Origin: Planctomycetota bacterium
Lineage (GTDB): Bacteria; Planctomycetota; JAJSAM01; JAJVHW01
NCBI GenBank assembly: GCA_024280885.1
Contig: JAJRPF010000068.1
Span: 1-46,350 of the forward strand
DNA length: 46,350 nt
Direction of reading: 5' to 3'
This document shows positions 33,785 to 41,604 of this stretch, one piece after another. Positions within the stretch are counted from its first letter, which is position 1; each line of letters begins with the position of its first letter. The notes beneath the pieces are model-generated. The model was not told the origin of the DNA and did not search any database. It worked only from the letters and a program-made list of their open reading frames with translations. Both the position numbers and the translations under genes were made by a program.

Positions 33785-34954
33785 CACAGACCGGGTCGGC
33801 CTTGGGGCCTTATAGCCTCAACACGAGGCCGATAGGATTCTGTCGCGTAACCTTTGACCGTCTCGGGCGACCTAGGTTGTGTGAAGTCACATCGTTTTCG
33901 CCTCGGAACCCTCGGCAGCAGCTACCACGTCTATGCAAGAGGCTTGGATCGAAAGCCCCTCTTTCACGACGACCGCGACCGCCGAACGTTCCTCTTGATC
34001 GTCGCCCAGGTCCTCCGCGACATGGGCGCGCGCTGCTTCGCGTTCGCGCTGATGATCAATCACTATCATCTGGTGATCCAGGCGGTCGATCGTCCGATCT
34101 CCGACGTCATGCACCGCATCAATCTTCGCTACGCCATGCATCACAATCGTCGGCACGGCGGAGTTGGGCACGTGTTCCAAGGACGCTTCCAGTCAGTGCT
34201 GATCATTGGTCCGGAGCACCTCCTCACGGCGATTGCGTACGTTCACGTCAACCCCCTCGCAGACGGTGATGTGCGAAGCGAGCCCGACCTCCGGCGATAT
34301 GAGTGGAGCGGTCATGCCGCTCAGATGGGTTTCTGCGCGAGCTCAATCGTCGAGGTCGATCGCGTCCTGGTGTGGTTCGGTGGCGACAGAGAATCTGCGC
34401 GAACCGCTCTCGCAGCGCGAATTTCGGGAGTGCATGCCCAGAAGCGCTCCGCCAGTGACGACGCATTCGCGCGGTATTCGTCGCTGCCCGACTTCACGCC
34501 GGTGGACGAGCGCGACGCGGAGGACCTCGGTCTGCGCGGATTGCGGGGCGTACTGGGTGACGAACCACGCGTTGAGCTTGCGATGTTGCAACGCAACGAA
34601 CGGACGGCAACACGTCTTCGGCTCGCCCGTGACGGATGGACTGTCGAGAGAACTCTCACGGCGACCTGTGTCCGCTTGGGCGTGAGCGAGAAACGGGTGC
34701 GATCAGGTTCTCGTACTCGTCCACACGTGCGTGCGCGGTCGGTGTTCTTGCACTTCGCCGTTTCCGTCCTGGGCACGGCGACTCGGACCGCCGGTCGACT
34801 CGTGGCGACTCAGGGCGGCGCCACCACGAGGGCGTGCGATCGCGGAGCTCAGATCGTCGAAGACGAGGGCATCACACCAGGTGAGATCTTCTCCGCACCC
34901 TGGATCGATGACCTCAGTGGAGGCTAAAAGGCCCCAAGGCCGACCCGGTCTGTG
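33785..34954 (+). mobile_element. RAYT unit flanked by 33-bp inverted repeats
   Basis: The repeats at 33785-33817 and 34922-34954 are inverted copies differing at one position; each begins CACAGACCGGGTCGGCC and ends TAGCC when read inward. They enclose the transposase gene, and the gene's TAA stop lies in the right repeat. The 1170-bp unit lies between two stop codons (esterase 33781, glgA 34965), a place where insertion would not break a gene. Confidence 0.75.
33881..34927 (+). CDS. REP-associated tyrosine transposase-like protein (RAYT, Y1 HUH)
   Basis: This 348-residue protein has the HUH endonuclease motif in FALMINHYHLVIQA and a Tyr-containing helix (NLRYAMHHNRRHGGVGHVFQGRF), then AYVHVNPLADG. 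These match RAYT/Y1_Tnp proteins, which nick single-stranded REP hairpins. The C-terminal 180 residues contain a helix-turn-helix-like segment (TATCVRLGVSEKRVRSGS) seen in longer RAYT forms. I chose the GTG at 33881 so that the protein begins KSHRFRLGTLGSSYHV; a TTG at 33854 is also possible. The inverted repeats on both sides are probably its substrates. Confidence 0.85.
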   Translation: MKSHRFRLGTLGSSYHVYARGLDRKPLFHDDRDRRTFLLIVAQVLRDMGARCFAFALMINHYHLVIQAVDRPISDVMHRINLRYAMHHNRRHGGVGHVFQGRFQSVLIIGPEHLLTAIAYVHVNPLADGDVRSEPDLRRYEWSGHAAQMGFCASSIVEVDRVLVWFGGDRESARTALAARISGVHAQKRSASDDAFARYSSLPDFTPVDERDAEDLGLRGLRGVLGDEPRVELAMLQRNERTATRLRLARDGWTVERTLTATCVRLGVSEKRVRSGSRTRPHVRARSVFLHFAVSVLGTATRTAGRLVATQGGATTRACDRGAQIVEDEGITPGEIFSAPWIDDLSGG

Positions 34955-34964
34955 TGTCAGATTG

Positions 34965-36413
34965 TCAGAGGGAGTTGTAGAGGGACTCGTACTTCTTGAT
35001 CTGGCGTTCCCAGGAGAAGTCTTCGTTCATTGCGTTCTGCTGCAGTTGCGCCCAGGCCTCTGGGTCGGCGAAGGTCGTCAGTGCGGCGTCCAGCGCCCAT
35101 TCGAAGCCTGCCGTCGTGAAGTGCTCGAAGACGAAGCCTGTGCCTTCGCGCGTCTCTGGGTCCCAGAGCTTCACCGTGTCAGCGAGGCCGCCTGTCTTGC
35201 GGACGATCGGGATCGTTCCGTAGCGCAGGCTGTACATCTGATTCAGACCGCACGGCTCGAAGAGCGAGGGCATCAGGAAGATGTCCGCTCCCGCCTCGAT
35301 CAAGTGCGCCGCCTCGTTGTCGTAGCGGTTGATGAAGCAGACCTTCTTCGGAAACGCCCGCTGCAAGCCCGTGAAGAAGCGTGCGATGTTCTTGTCGCCC
35401 GACCCCAGGACGACGAGTCGCACGTCCTTCTCGGCCAAGATGCCCGGGAGCACCTTGTACGTGAGTTCGAACCCCTTCTGCTTCGTCAGACGTGACACGA
35501 CGCCGATGAGCGGCGCCGTCTCGGTCGCATCGAGATTCAGAGTCTCCAACAGGTGCTTCTTGTTCGCCGCCTTCCCGGTGAGATCGTCAGCCGAAAACGC
35601 ATGCGGGATGAAGCGGTCGCGCTCTGGCGACCACTCCTCGTAGTCCACACCGTTGGCGATCCCGTGGACGGTTGCCTTCCGCGCACGCAAGAAGCCGTCG
35701 AGACCGAAGCCGTGCTGCGGCGTCTGGATCTCGCGCGAGTATGTCTCGCTGACCGCAGTCACCGCGTTCGCGTAGAGGATGCCCGTCTTCAAGAACCCAA
35801 TCGCACCCGCGGCAAGATCCTGCCGCTCGAAGAGGTTGGTGAAGTCGGCGAGACCGAGATCACCGAGGACGGAACTCGGGAAGAGCCCCTGGAACGCGAG
35901 ATTGTGCAGCGTGAGGACGGTCCTCGTGTTGGCGAAGAGCTTGTCCCACGCGAAGAGCGTCTTCAGGTAGAGCGGCGCCAGCGCCGTGTGCCAGTCGTGC
36001 GAGTGGAACACATCCGGCGCGAAGCCCATCCGCTGACACGCCGCCAGAGCGCCCGCTGTGAGGACGCCGAAGCGCAGGTGTTCATCGCCGTCCATGCAGT
36101 AGATGGCCTTGCGCGCGTAGAGCGCAGGACACGAGATGAAGTAGACCCACTGCTGCGATCCCGGCAACGGCGCGGTGTAGACCGAGAGCGTGTACTCGCG
36201 GCCGCCGAGATGGAGCGGAAAGCCCTGCAAGAACTCGACGGGGATCAGCGTGTCGCGGCCCTCGCGCAGATTGCCGTAGAGCGGGAGGAAGAGCCGCACC
36301 TCGTGTCCGGCCTCACCCAGATAGCGCGCCAGGGCCGACGTGACGTCGCCCAATCCCCCGGTCTTCGCAAACGGTGCGACCTCCGCCGACGCAAGCGCGA
36401 CGCGCAACGGCAC
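34965..36413 (-). CDS. glgA: Glycogen synthase (GT5, ADP-glucose)
   Basis: This 482-residue protein has the KTGGLGD motif at 17-23 (ADP-glucose-binding Lys17), FHSHDWHTALAPLYLK, VSRLTKQKGFELTYKVLP and SLFEPCGLNQMYSLRYGTIPIVRKTGGLADTV, all characteristic of GlgA. It polymerises alpha-1,4-glucan from ADP-glucose. The GTG start follows the glgC stop with no gap. Together with the GT3 half of the fusion and the GT4 enzyme, the locus has three different glucan synthase-like proteins. Confidence 0.95.
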   Translation of the reverse strand: MPLRVALASAEVAPFAKTGGLGDVTSALARYLGEAGHEVRLFLPLYGNLREGRDTLIPVEFLQGFPLHLGGREYTLSVYTAPLPGSQQWVYFISCPALYARKAIYCMDGDEHLRFGVLTAGALAACQRMGFAPDVFHSHDWHTALAPLYLKTLFAWDKLFANTRTVLTLHNLAFQGLFPSSVLGDLGLADFTNLFERQDLAAGAIGFLKTGILYANAVTAVSETYSREIQTPQHGFGLDGFLRARKATVHGIANGVDYEEWSPERDRFIPHAFSADDLTGKAANKKHLLETLNLDATETAPLIGVVSRLTKQKGFELTYKVLPGILAEKDVRLVVLGSGDKNIARFFTGLQRAFPKKVCFINRYDNEAAHLIEAGADIFLMPSLFEPCGLNQMYSLRYGTIPIVRKTGGLADTVKLWDPETREGTGFVFEHFTTAGFEWALDAALTTFADPEAWAQLQQNAMNEDFSWERQIKKYESLYNSL

Positions 36414-37673
36414 TCAGACCACCGTTCCGGGAGCGATCACGGACTCACGTGGCACGACGATGATGCCATCGCGAATACACCAACCGTCGCCATCCGCGTC
36501 CTGCACGCCTTCCTCGTTCACGAGCCGCGCCCCCTCGCCAATACACGCATCAAGATCAATGATCGCGTTGCGAATCTCGCAGTTCGGGCCGATCCCTTGC
36601 GGCACAGCGGCCTCGGTGTCGCGACGCTCGTAGAAGCGCGCCCCCATCACAACCGTGTCCTTGATCTTCGCGCCGCCACGCACGATCGCGCGAATGCCAA
36701 TGATCGAGCGCTCGATCGTGCTATTCGAGATGATGCTGCCTTCGCACAGGATCGAATGCTTCACCTCGCAGCGGTTGATCTTCGTGCCCGGCAAGAAGCG
36801 CGGGTTCGTGTAGATGGGGCGATCGCGACTGTAGAGGTCCAGTGGCGGGAGCGGCGCCGTCATCGCCAGGCTGGCACTGTGGAATGCACCGATCGTCCCG
36901 ATGTCCTCCCAATAACCGGCGTACGGGAACGCACACACGCGCATGTCGCCGATGGCGCCGGGGATGATCTCTCTTCCGAAGTCCACTCCCGGTCGGTCGA
37001 GCAACTCGGTCAAGACTCCGGAGCGGAAGAGGTAGATCCCCATGCTCGCCAGCAAGTGCCCCGGCGGGACGTCGAACCCCAGCGTCGCGATCGTGTCGGC
37101 GTCCAAGGCGAACTCGTCCAGCACCGCGTCGTCCTGCGGCTTCTCGACAAAGGCGACGATGCGCCCCGACCGATCCACACGCATGATCCCGAGCGCCTTC
37201 GCCTGATCGCGTGGAACCGCCTTCACCGCGATCGTGAAGTCCGCCTTGTTCTCGCGATGCAGACGAATCATCGAACGCACGTTCATCAGGTAGAGCTGAT
37301 CGCCCGACAGGATCAGGATCTCGTCCGGGCGCCGATCCATGATGTAGTCCATGTTGCGGCGCACGGCGTCGGCGGTGCCCTCGAACCACTCGCGACTGTC
37401 GATCGACTCCTCGGCAGCCAGGATGTCGACCGCGCCATCGCTGAAATGATCGAAGCGATACGTCTCGCCGATGTGGCGATGCAGCGTGGCACTCGCGTAC
37501 TGCGTCAGCACGTAGATCCGCGAGACGCCTGCATGCAAGCTGTTGCTGATCGGAATATCGATCAGCCGGAACTTGCCGCCGAATGGCACCGCAGGCTTGG
37601 CCCGCTTCGCCGTGAGAGGCCAGAGGCGCGATCCGCGCCCGCCGCCGAGAATCACCGTGTTGACAACGTGCAT
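36414..37673 (-). CDS. glgC: Glucose-1-phosphate adenylyltransferase
   Basis: This 419-residue protein has the nucleotidyltransferase start LGGGRGSRLWPLTAKRAKPA (10-17 GGGRGSRL), GKFRLIDIPISN, ILSGDQLYLMN and the C-terminal left-handed beta-helix with repeated I-x-N/S-x-x-I (IISNSTIERSIIGIRAIV). It makes ADP-glucose for GlgA. It is divergent from the ATP-grasp pair, sharing a structured 167-base spacer. Confidence 0.95.
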   Translation of the reverse strand: MHVVNTVILGGGRGSRLWPLTAKRAKPAVPFGGKFRLIDIPISNSLHAGVSRIYVLTQYASATLHRHIGETYRFDHFSDGAVDILAAEESIDSREWFEGTADAVRRNMDYIMDRRPDEILILSGDQLYLMNVRSMIRLHRENKADFTIAVKAVPRDQAKALGIMRVDRSGRIVAFVEKPQDDAVLDEFALDADTIATLGFDVPPGHLLASMGIYLFRSGVLTELLDRPGVDFGREIIPGAIGDMRVCAFPYAGYWEDIGTIGAFHSASLAMTAPLPPLDLYSRDRPIYTNPRFLPGTKINRCEVKHSILCEGSIISNSTIERSIIGIRAIVRGGAKIKDTVVMGARFYERRDTEAAVPQGIGPNCEIRNAIIDLDACIGEGARLVNEEGVQDADGDGWCIRDGIIVVPRESVIAPGTVV

Positions 37674-37840
37674 ACGACCCGCCCATGATCCGTGCCGGGG
37701 AAAAGGGACCCCGGCCGCGACTCAGGCTACCCTTGTTGGGTTTCCCGGTCCAAGGTCGGGAAAGTCCACTTCGGACCGGGCCCACAGCGGAGCATCCGCA
37801 GGCTCGCCGTCTGCGGATCGAGACGAGAGGACGTTGAGCC
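37674..37840. promoter_or_regulatory. Divergent spacer with three hairpins
   Basis: This spacer between glgC and ATP-grasp C contains three perfect hairpins: 37694-37700/37709-37715 (GCCGGGG/CCCCGGC), 37744-37751/37773-37780 (CCCGGTCC/GGACCGGG), and 37794-37801/37811-37818 (ATCCGCAG/CTGCGGAT). Both promoters must lie here. The structure may control either leader transcript; I could not assign -10 or -35 boxes. Confidence 0.45.
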
Positions 37841-39076
37841 ATGTCGATGAACGTCGTATTCGTGGTGCCCTTCGCGATGAAGACCACTCTGCGCTTCGTG
37901 AGTGCGGTCGCTGCGCTGCCCGGCGTCCGCCTCGGATTGATCACGATGGAGTCGGTCGAAAAGCTCCCACCAGAAGTGCGCGAGCGCATCGCAGGACACT
38001 GGCAGGTCGAGAGTTGCTTCGATGCTGACGCGCTCGTCGGCGGAGTCCAGCAGTTACAGAGCCAGCTCGGCGGACCCGTGCGCCGCATCCTGGCCGCCCT
38101 CGAACAGTTGCAGGTGCCCATCGCGGAGGCGCGCGAGAAGCTCGGCATTCCCGGGTCCACCGCCTCGGTCGCGCGCAACTTCCGTGAGAAGTCGCGCATG
38201 AAGACGGCGTTCGAGCGCGCGGGGGTTCCCTGCGCACGGCACCGTCAGGTGTCGTCCGCTGCCGACGGACTCGCGTTCGCCGCCGAGGTCGGCTATCCGC
38301 TCGTCGTCAAGCCGCCCGCCGGCGCCGGATCGAAAGCCACGTTCCGCGTCGACGACGAGAGCCAGTTGCGCGACGCGCTCGCCATGCACCGTCCGGGAGC
38401 CGGCCGCGAGACTCTCATCGAGGAGTTCGTACAAGGGCGCGAGTTCTCGTTCGAGACCATCTCGATCGGTGGACGCGCCGTGTGGCATTCCCTCAGTCAC
38501 TACATGCCCGGGGCGTTGGAAGTCGTCGAGACACCGTGGATCCAGTGGTGTGTGATGGTGCCACGCGAGATTGACCACCCCCACTACGACGACATTCGGC
38601 GAATCGCCACCCACGCCCTCGACGCGCTTGGCATGGACACCGGCATCTCGCACATGGAGTGGTTCCGTCGCGCCGACGGATCGATCGCCGTCTCGGAGGT
38701 CGCGATGCGCCCGCCCGGGTCGCATATCGTCACGCTGCACTCGTACGCGCACGACTTCGATCTCTACGCCGCCTGGGCGCGCGTCGTCGTTCACGGAGAG
38801 TTCGATGTGCCGGAGCGACGCTATGCGGCAGGCGCTGCGTTCTTCCGTGGTCAGGGCAACGGCCGCGTGAAGGCCGTCCACGGACTCACCGAAGCGCGCA
38901 AAGCGATCGAGGGGCTGGGCGTCGATATCGTCGAGATGCAACTGCCCGTCGCCGGTCAGCCCAAGTCGAGTCATTACGAGGGCGAGGGCTACGTCATCGT
39001 TCGGCATCCCGAGACCGCCGTGGTGCACGCAGCCCTCGGTCGCCTGGTATCCAACGTCAAAGTGGAGCTCGCGTGA
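37841..39076 (+). CDS. ATP-grasp ligase C
   Basis: This 411-residue protein is a paralogue of ATP-grasp A and D. It has YPLVVKPPAGAGSKATFRVDD (Lys157), LIEEFVQGREFSFETI (Glu194/195), and GISHMEWFRRADGSIAVSEVAMRPPG (268-293), where the usual ExNxR is E-V-A-x-R. The first 110 residues form a Rossmann-like pre-ATP-grasp domain (NVVFVVPFAMKTTLRF). The stop shares a base with the next start (TGATG), so C and D are coupled and may form a hetero-complex or act one after the other. The alternative ATG two codons later cannot be excluded. Confidence 0.85.
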   Translation: MSMNVVFVVPFAMKTTLRFVSAVAALPGVRLGLITMESVEKLPPEVRERIAGHWQVESCFDADALVGGVQQLQSQLGGPVRRILAALEQLQVPIAEAREKLGIPGSTASVARNFREKSRMKTAFERAGVPCARHRQVSSAADGLAFAAEVGYPLVVKPPAGAGSKATFRVDDESQLRDALAMHRPGAGRETLIEEFVQGREFSFETISIGGRAVWHSLSHYMPGALEVVETPWIQWCVMVPREIDHPHYDDIRRIATHALDALGMDTGISHMEWFRRADGSIAVSEVAMRPPGSHIVTLHSYAHDFDLYAAWARVVVHGEFDVPERRYAAGAAFFRGQGNGRVKAVHGLTEARKAIEGLGVDIVEMQLPVAGQPKSSHYEGEGYVIVRHPETAVVHAALGRLVSNVKVELA

Positions 39077-40293
39077 TGCGCATTCTCTTCATCTCTCCCG
39101 GGTATCCCTCCGAGATGCCGTTCTTCTGCCGCGGACTTGCCGCTGTCGGTGCCGACGTCGTCGGACTGGGTGACCAACCGGCCGGTGCGCTTCCAGAGAT
39201 GACGCGCAACGCGCTCTCCGATCACCTGCAAGTCGGCAACCTCTGGGACGAGGAAGCCACCGTCGAGGCCGTTCGCGCCTGGCCCGGTGCCCGCGGGATC
39301 GATCGCGTCGAGTGTCTCTGGGAGCCGGGCATGCTGCTCGCGGCACGCCTGCGGGAGGCTCTTGGTGTGCCCGGCCTGACCTACGCGCAGACCCTGCCCT
39401 TCCGTGACAAGGAAATCATGAAGCGCGTCCTGGACGATGCGGGTCTGCGGACACCGCGTCACCGCAGCGCACGCGCTGAGTCCGAGGTTCGCGCGGCCGC
39501 CGAGGAGATCGGCTATCCGCTCATCGTGAAACCCATCGCCGGTGCGGGCTCGGCGGACACGCATCGCGTGGACGACCCGGCGGATCTCGAGCGGGTGTTG
39601 AAACTCACGCGCCACGTCCCCGAGGTGAGTGTCGAAGAGTTCATCGATGGCGAAGAGTTCACGTTCGACACCATCTGCGGACGCGGTGAGGTGCTCTACC
39701 ACAACGTGACCTGGTATCGCCCACGACCGCTCATCGCCCGCACGCACGAGTGGGTCAGCCCGCAGATGGTCTCCATCAAACATCCGGCGCAGCCCGATCT
39801 CCAGACGGGCGTGGAGCTGGGACTCGGCGTTCTGAAAGCGCTGGGCTACACCGACGGCTTCACGCACATGGAGTGGTTCCGCAAGCCCGACGGCGAAGCG
39901 GTTTTCGGTGAGATCGGTGCCCGCCCACCGGGCGCTCGCAGTGTGGATCTGATGAACTTCGCCTGTGACTTTGACGCGTTCACTGCGTGGGCGGAGGCCA
40001 TCTGCCACGGCCGCATATCGCAGCCGATCGAGCGGCGCTGGAACGCGAGTCAGATCGTGAAGCGAGCGCATGGCGAAGGCCATATTCAGCGCATCGAGGG
40101 GCTCGCGGGGATCATGGCGCGGTACGGCCAGTGGATACCGTCTGTCGAGCTTCTGCCGGTCGGCGCGCCGCGCCGGAATTGGAAGGCGACGCTGCTCTCT
40201 GACGGCTGGCTCATCGTCCGTCATCCGCACCTCGATCGTTGCCTCGAGATGGCCGACGAGATCGCCGCCGAGCTCCAGATCTACGCTGGCTAA
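39076..40293 (+). CDS. ATP-grasp ligase D
   Basis: This 405-residue protein is closest to ATP-grasp A in layout: RILFISPGYPSEMPFFCRGLAAVGADVVG opens a pre-ATP-grasp domain, then IGYPLIVKPIAGAGSADTHRVDD (Lys152), VEEFIDGEEFTFDTI (Glu187/188), THMEWF (263-268) and GEIGARPPG (278-286), again without the Asn. The C-terminus WLIVRHPHLDRCLEMADEIAAELQ resembles VIVRHPETAVVHAAL of protein C. The start ATG overlaps the stop of C. Substrate unknown. Confidence 0.85.
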   Translation: MRILFISPGYPSEMPFFCRGLAAVGADVVGLGDQPAGALPEMTRNALSDHLQVGNLWDEEATVEAVRAWPGARGIDRVECLWEPGMLLAARLREALGVPGLTYAQTLPFRDKEIMKRVLDDAGLRTPRHRSARAESEVRAAAEEIGYPLIVKPIAGAGSADTHRVDDPADLERVLKLTRHVPEVSVEEFIDGEEFTFDTICGRGEVLYHNVTWYRPRPLIARTHEWVSPQMVSIKHPAQPDLQTGVELGLGVLKALGYTDGFTHMEWFRKPDGEAVFGEIGARPPGARSVDLMNFACDFDAFTAWAEAICHGRISQPIERRWNASQIVKRAHGEGHIQRIEGLAGIMARYGQWIPSVELLPVGAPRRNWKATLLSDGWLIVRHPHLDRCLEMADEIAAELQIYAG

Positions 40294-40505
40294 CGCGCGC
40301 AGAACTCGCGCTCGTCCGACAACGGATTCAAATTCCTCCCGGCTCTTTCTCGGCGCTGATGACCGGGCCGGATCCACTACGGGATTCGACAGGCCGAGTC
40401 ATCGAAAGTCCGTACAGAGACACCACACAGATCGTGGAGTCCGGACCGCCGAGGGCCTGCACAAACGAGAGTGGTCGGAGTGGTCCGACCGAGGAGAACG
40501 GTTCG

Positions 40506-40931
40506 ATGCCCACGCCCAAGAAGTCCGCGAAGAAGACGGCCAAGAAGAGCGCTGCGAAGAAGCCTGCTGCCAAGAAGGCCGCAGCGAAGAAGACCGTCGT
40601 AAAGAAGGCGACCGCCAAGAAGACAACCGTGCGCAAGCCGGCAGCCAAGAAGGCCGCGACCAAGAAGGCCGTCCCGAAGAAGGGCACGGCAAAGAGCACA
40701 GCCAAGACCACCGCGCGTAAGCCGGCGAAGAAGGCTGCAGCGAAGAAGAGCGCCGCGAAGAAGACGGTTGCCAAGAAGCGCGTCTCCAAGAAGACGGTCG
40801 CCGCAGCCCCGTCGCACGCGCTGATCGCATCCCGCGCCCGCGAGATCTGGATCGAAGGGGGCCGCAAGCCGGGCTACACGTTCGAGAACTGGCTCCAGGC
40901 CGAGAACGAGCTCGCCACAAAGCGCTCGTAG
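40506..40931 (+). CDS. Lysine-rich histone H1-like protein with C-terminal DUF2934
   Basis: This is a 141-residue protein. Residues 1-99 are almost entirely Lys, Ala, Thr, Val and Pro in KK-spaced repeats (AKKTAKKSAAKKPAAKK), like histone H1 tails and bacterial Hc1/AlgP-type proteins, and should bind DNA non-specifically. Residues 105-138 (ALIASRAREIWIEGGRKPGYTFENWLQAENEL) match DUF2934, a small helical domain often found in such proteins. The ATG at 40506 is the natural start. A strong hairpin terminator follows. A nucleoid role is likely. Confidence 0.82.
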   Translation: MPTPKKSAKKTAKKSAAKKPAAKKAAAKKTVVKKATAKKTTVRKPAAKKAATKKAVPKKGTAKSTAKTTARKPAKKAAAKKSAAKKTVAKKRVSKKTVAAAPSHALIASRAREIWIEGGRKPGYTFENWLQAENELATKRS

Positions 40932-40949
40932 TTCCGCGCAGATGATTCA

Positions 40950-40979
40950 GAAGGGGGACGGCTAGCGCCGTCCCCCTTC
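40950..40979 (+). terminator. Strong hairpin terminator
   Basis: A perfect 12-bp stem (GAAGGGGGACGG/CCGTCCCCCTTC) with loop CTAGCG begins 18 bases after the histone-like gene. It is followed by CGCTCTTCTG, a weak T-rich tail, fitting Rho-independent termination. Confidence 0.75.
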
Positions 40980-40987
40980 GCTCTTCT

Positions 40988-41024
40988 GTCGACGCCGTGC
41001 GGGATCAATCCCGTCAACGTCGAC
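40988..41024 (-). terminator. Two-stage hairpin between convergent genes
   Basis: An outer GTCGACG/CGTCGAC stem encloses an inner CGGGAT/ATCCCG stem. It lies 31 bases after the META-domain gene on the minus strand and may end that transcript, backing the terminator at 40950-40979. Confidence 0.45.
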
Positions 41025-41054
41025 GACGGGCGAACGGACAAGAGTTGGCTGGCC

Positions 41055-41537
41055 TTACTCGCCCTTCGAGGTGAACGCGAGCACGACGGCACCGGATGTA
41101 TCGACGAGCGCAATCCCGCCGTCCGTGGCACGCCAGCCGGCGACCGTTCCCAGTGCGTTGAAGAACGCCTGTTCGGCGTCCATGGCCTCCGGTGCGCACA
41201 TCTTGCGCGTCGCGCCGACGGGGCCGAGCGTGTCCTGTGCTGCGCCGAGCGACCACCTCCCGAAGTAGTTGTTGCAGGGACCGGAGCCGGAAAACTCACC
41301 GCTCTCCTTCACGACGAACGTGACGCGGCCGCCACTTGCACTCGACGCGAGCGTCCACATTCCCACCGGAGCGGTCGTCTGCACAGGAGCAACCGGCGTG
41401 TCCACCTCCGCGCCGACGTCTGCGTCGGCATGTGCCCTGGTGTCGTCCCCGCCGGCGCAACCGGGAGCGCTGACCGCGATGAGGCAGAGCAGTACCCAGG
41501 TCGCCACCACACGTGGTATTCGAACGTTGTGCGTCAT
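41055..41537 (-). CDS. META-domain (HslJ-like) lipoprotein
   Basis: This 160-residue protein has a signal peptide ending VSAPGC, a lipobox, followed by an Asp/Ala-rich linker. Residues about 55-158 match the META/HslJ domain: GMWTLASS, GSGPCNNYFGRWSL (the C-N-x-Y/F signature) and TRKMCAPEAMDAEQAFFNAL, with two conserved Cys. HslJ-type proteins are surface or periplasmic stress-related proteins of unknown reaction. I chose the ATG at 41537 since it gives the signal peptide directly. Confidence 0.82.
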   Translation of the reverse strand: MTHNVRIPRVVATWVLLCLIAVSAPGCAGGDDTRAHADADVGAEVDTPVAPVQTTAPVGMWTLASSASGGRVTFVVKESGEFSGSGPCNNYFGRWSLGAAQDTLGPVGATRKMCAPEAMDAEQAFFNALGTVAGWRATDGGIALVDTSGAVVLAFTSKGE

Positions 41538-41604
41538 GTTCAACTCGCTCTCATGACTTCTTCGGTCACTACTGTTTCGGTACGACGAGCCAACCGCGCG
41601 GCGT

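Noticed and set aside
35553..37688. A 711-residue open frame opposite glgA and glgC
   Set aside because: It is exactly antisense to two certain genes and has shadow composition.
40560..40760. A tandem DNA repeat or CRISPR-like array
   Set aside because: The repeated AAGAAG pattern is due to Lys/Ala codons of the histone-like protein; there are no spacer units.
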